A stretch of DNA of 64,000 nt, from positions 686,172 to 750,171 of the forward strand of contig CH672396.1 of assembly GCA_000153445.1 (NCBI GenBank), given 5' to 3'. The translations under genes and the position numbers were made by a program. Below the pieces are notes generated by a model. It had not been told where the DNA came from. It saw only the letters and a program-made list of their open reading frames with translations, and searched no databases. This document shows, piece after piece, positions 61,626 through 64,000 of this stretch. How positions within the stretch are numbered: the first letter of the stretch is position 1; each line of letters opens with the position of its first letter. This DNA is from a gamma proteobacterium HTCC2207 (lineage in GTDB: Bacteria; Pseudomonadota; Gammaproteobacteria; Pseudomonadales; Porticoccaceae).

Positions 61626-62322
61626 GCCCGATAGCTGCAGCCAATTGTGCTACGGTTGTGGTGTACGACGTCAGTTGAGCGGGCCAAGTACCTTTATTGA
61701 GTGCCTGAATACCTTGGTTAATATTGCCCGCCAGTACTCTTGGTTGCTGTTCATAATAAGAACCCCAATTCAATTTTTCTGCTGGTATAAGATGCTCAGC
61801 ATTGGCATCAGCCAGCACTGTTAAGTTAAAGCCAAGGCGTTCAAGAGATTTTTGTACCATGGGCGTGGCGGTGAAGACCACCCATTCATACTGTGCTAAA
61901 TAGAGTATTTTTGTAAGTAGCATAAACAACAGCTGACTAGCGCCGGGCCGGGTAGCAACCAAATTGCCTATCTCGATAATTCGATTGAGTGCCACTGGCA
62001 CCTTGGCATGGAGCGCGATACTTTCATCAATCGCACAGGGAAGATATTGCTGTAAAAATAACGATCGCCCGACCGCAGTCTGCAGGCCAAGTGCTGCCGA
62101 TGTTTTGCCTTGCTCGTTCAAGGCCAACAAAAGTGGCATAAAATGGTTGATTGTCGCCCCGTGGGTTAGTTGGAACTGGCGCGTAATATAGCCCTCAATG
62201 GATTGCCTTCCCTTGTTTTGGGAATCATAGAAGCAGAGTTCCTTGGGCGTATTGCCGGCGCTATTATTTAAGTAGATATTAAACGCGATCTGCGAGTTTG
62301 TCTTGCCAGTGAGTGGCTGCAC
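61609..62322 (-). CDS. Thermostable hemolysin family protein (GNAT-like)
   Basis: 237 aa matching the family named after Vibrio delta-VPH (PF12261): EGYITRQFQLTHGATINHFMPLLLAL near the N-terminus, FLQQYLPCAIDESI and the following IIEIGNLVATRPGASQLLFMLLTKILY. The fold is thought to be acetyltransferase-like, related to autoinducer synthases, so an acyltransfer role is as likely as hemolysis. First gene of the operon; preceded by the regulator-type repeat and a -10 element. Confidence 0.85.
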   Translation of the reverse strand: MQPLTGKTNSQIAFNIYLNNSAGNTPKELCFYDSQNKGRQSIEGYITRQFQLTHGATINHFMPLLLALNEQGKTSAALGLQTAVGRSLFLQQYLPCAIDESIALHAKVPVALNRIIEIGNLVATRPGASQLLFMLLTKILYLAQYEWVVFTATPMVQKSLERLGFNLTVLADANAEHLIPAEKLNWGSYYEQQPRVLAGNINQGIQALNKGTWPAQLTSYTTTVAQLAAAIGHASSA

Positions 62323-62355
62323 TATTGTTACCCTGAGACTTAAAAACGTATCTGT

Positions 62356-62388
62356 ATAATAATTGGCGAATCTTAAGGTAGGCTTAAG
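62356..62388 (-). promoter_or_regulatory. PmrA/QseB-type box and promoter of the ten-gene operon
   Basis: Direct repeat CTTAAG (62383-62388), GTAGG on plus, CTTAAG (62372-62377): two hexamers with 5-base spacing, the known layout for PmrA/QseB-class regulators. Read on the minus strand, TATTAT (62361-62356) lies 10 bases after the inner hexamer and fits a -10; the repeat replaces a normal -35, as expected for an activated promoter. The first start codon is 34 bp further on. The operon encodes a regulator of this class. Confidence 0.75.
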
Positions 62389-62472
62389 GGTCTCAAAAGC
62401 AGGATGAATAAATCAAATGTTATTTGGCGCGTAATATAGATTAAAGACACTCTGAAGTGGGCAGGCAGACGT

Positions 62473-64000
62473 TCACTTCCGACTACACCAGTTATTAAGG
62501 CTTCTTATTCCTTGGTGATCGGAATTAATACCCAAACAACCTAAAAGTGACTCAAAAATCTCAACGTGCCGTACTATTCTGTTCTTAGATTCATGCTGTT
62601 TGAGCATATCAAAGCCTTCTGCAAATTGTGTGTTTTCCAGCAAACTATCTGACGCCCACATAATGACTGGGATCTTGAATTGCTCATCGGGAGCCACATC
62701 TTTTGGCGCTGCATGAAAATGCTTACCGTCTTCCATAGATTCACCATGGTCTGATGCATAAAGAAGAAAGGCTTTTTTATCACGAAGCCTTTCCAATAAG
62801 GAAAATAAGAAATAGTCTGTGTATACAATAGAATTGTCGTATGAATTAACCATAGCCTGTAAATCACAATGCATGTCTTTACAATCAGGTTTATATTTTG
62901 AAAATTCAGTCGGGTAACGAGAAGAATAATTAAAATGCGAACCCTTTTGGTGGAGGATAACAAGGTGCTTTCCAGCCTTTTTAGAGATTGATTGAGTCAT
63001 TTGATTAACTAACAGCATATCATCGATAACCGGCAGTCCTTGAGAGCTTGCCTCTGCACCAATTTCTTCTCGAATCTTCACTATATCGGCATTTACTTGA
63101 ACATAAAATCCAGCTTCACTTTGCATCGAAAACAGGTCGATAGAGAACCCTAAATTTTTTAATACTGAAAAAACATGGTTTTCATAAACATATTGCTGTG
63201 ATGGGGGTCCTAGGTCTTCAGTACCTCCCTCACGCACGAACATACATGACAAGCTTAGTTTTGTACTCGTATTACAAGACGCTCCTTTAAACCCAATCAC
63301 ATTAGTTTCTTTATCCAGCAATGGTGTTGTCGCGCGTTGGTAATCAATTAAAGACATGTGGTCATACCGAGCCGATTCACCAATAACAACTACCACAAAT
63401 ATATCGTCTAGTGGAATTTCAGGGTAAAAACCATAGGTATCCATGGGGTCAATTAGCTTATTTTTTAACTGACTATTCGCTATGGTATTTGCCACTGAGA
63501 TAATACTTCCTGCCATCCAATTTATGGGCACATAAGAATAGGCGGCGACCCCGATAGGATTCGTCGGTATACGTCCGTCGGCCGTCGGGTCACGGAAATT
63601 TTTATAATGACTGTTTATGAGTATTAGGCAAACAGTTAAAAGCCCTATACAGAGAAAGCGGGGGATCAAGAAAAGCAGCCATGGGGCTTGATAATTGGGA
63701 GCAACGCGGTGTAAAAAATACAGAGGTACTAGGCAAAATATACTCGAAAAAGTCAGTAAGCCCAAACCCATTGACTCTATTACTAATGACATTCCCGTGC
63801 CAAATACGGCTTTAACCACCCCATAACCAATAATGACATCAAAAAACCACATGTAGTAACTGGCGATAACAGAGACAAAAGTAAAGGCGATAATGGCGGC
63901 ACTGAGGACTCTGCGGCCGGCAATTGAAGTAACGCAGAGTAAAAAGCAACATGTGGTAACAGTGAATAGCGCATCTGTTAGGAACAAACCCACCACGCTT
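62473..64000 (-). CDS. eptB: EptB-like phosphoethanolamine transferase (5' end beyond window)
   Basis: At least 507 aa, frame open to the window edge. N-terminal membrane helices lead to an alkaline-phosphatase-type periplasmic domain. Metal and nucleophile sites: GESARYDHMSL (Glu), CNTSTKLSLSCMF (nucleophile Thr) and SDHGESMEDGKHFHAAPKDVAPDEQFKIP. The HGxP...APxEQF pattern, the C-terminal GCLG segment and NNWC resemble EptB, which adds phosphoethanolamine to Kdo in LPS, more than EptA. It lies 150 bp upstream of the ten-gene operon on the same strand. Confidence 0.9.
   Translation of the reverse strand, partial: SVVGLFLTDALFTVTTCCFLLCVTSIAGRRVLSAAIIAFTFVSVIASYYMWFFDVIIGYGVVKAVFGTGMSLVIESMGLGLLTFSSIFCLVPLYFLHRVAPNYQAPWLLFLIPRFLCIGLLTVCLILINSHYKNFRDPTADGRIPTNPIGVAAYSYVPINWMAGSIISVANTIANSQLKNKLIDPMDTYGFYPEIPLDDIFVVVVIGESARYDHMSLIDYQRATTPLLDKETNVIGFKGASCNTSTKLSLSCMFVREGGTEDLGPPSQQYVYENHVFSVLKNLGFSIDLFSMQSEAGFYVQVNADIVKIREEIGAEASSQGLPVIDDMLLVNQMTQSISKKAGKHLVILHQKGSHFNYSSRYPTEFSKYKPDCKDMHCDLQAMVNSYDNSIVYTDYFLFSLLERLRDKKAFLLYASDHGESMEDGKHFHAAPKDVAPDEQFKIPVIMWASDSLLENTQFAEGFDMLKQHESKNRIVRHVEIFESLLGCLGINSDHQGIRSLNNWCSRK

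Overview
The window looks like a chromosomal segment of a free-living, probably marine gammaproteobacterium with roughly balanced GC. Gene order follows the Pseudomonas/Cellvibrio pattern (pyrG-kdsA-eno-ftsB-ispD-ispF-truD-pcm-nlpD-rpoS; proA-nadD-rsfS-rlmH-mrdA-rodA-mltB-rlpA-dacA-ybeD-lipB-lipA; xseA divergent from guaB-guaA). A Cellvibrionales/SAR92-like (Porticoccaceae) source is my best guess, but this is inference from synteny and composition only. I see no rRNA, tRNA, CRISPR array, transposase, integrase or phage gene.

Layout. 0-6.3 kb: nfo, a hemerythrin-like protein, and a group rich in tRNA wobble-base enzymes (a stand-alone MnmC oxidase domain, trmL, tilS) with fldB, a GcvR-like ACT protein and yheU. 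6.5-16.8 kb: the housekeeping run from pyrG to rpoS, lacking surE and containing a DUF368 undecaprenyl-phosphate translocase-type gene; it ends at a bidirectional terminator facing ppa. 17.5-25.1 kb: a fusion of a chalcone-isomerase-like domain with a TonB C-terminus, an RND efflux pair, dinB and a small SutA-like protein. 25.3-36.3 kb (minus strand): the cell-elongation, lipoate, NAD and proline cluster. 36.4-47.2 kb: a mixed, more accessory stretch with a sirtuin, hemH, a frameshifted lipase with a lipoprotein and a small protein, prfC, an acyltransferase, two membrane proteins, a truncated prepilin, an orphan ORF, carbonic anhydrase and repeats. 47.2-53.8 kb: an Lrp-type regulator divergent from methionine gamma-lyase, then xseA, guaB and guaA.

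54.1-62.3 kb, minus strand, is the most interesting part. Ten tightly packed or overlapping genes read: thermostable-hemolysin-family protein, AMP-forming ligase, heme-oxygenase-like diiron oxidase, SDR reductase, periplasmic repeat protein, QseB/PmrA-type response regulator, histidine kinase, FTR1-associated cupredoxin, FTR1 iron permease, predicted envelope protein. Upstream of the first gene is a CTTAAG-N5-CTTAAG direct repeat of the type bound by PmrA/QseB regulators, placed against a -10 element, so the cluster is probably autoregulated. Next to it lies an eptB-like lipid A/Kdo phosphoethanolamine transferase that runs off the window. I read the block as a lipid-derived small-molecule pathway, or envelope-modification pathway, wired to iron handling; the product is unknown to me.

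Small intergenic tandem repeats and long inverted repeats recur at gene ends, including two members of one dispersed palindromic family (37.3 and 47.0 kb).
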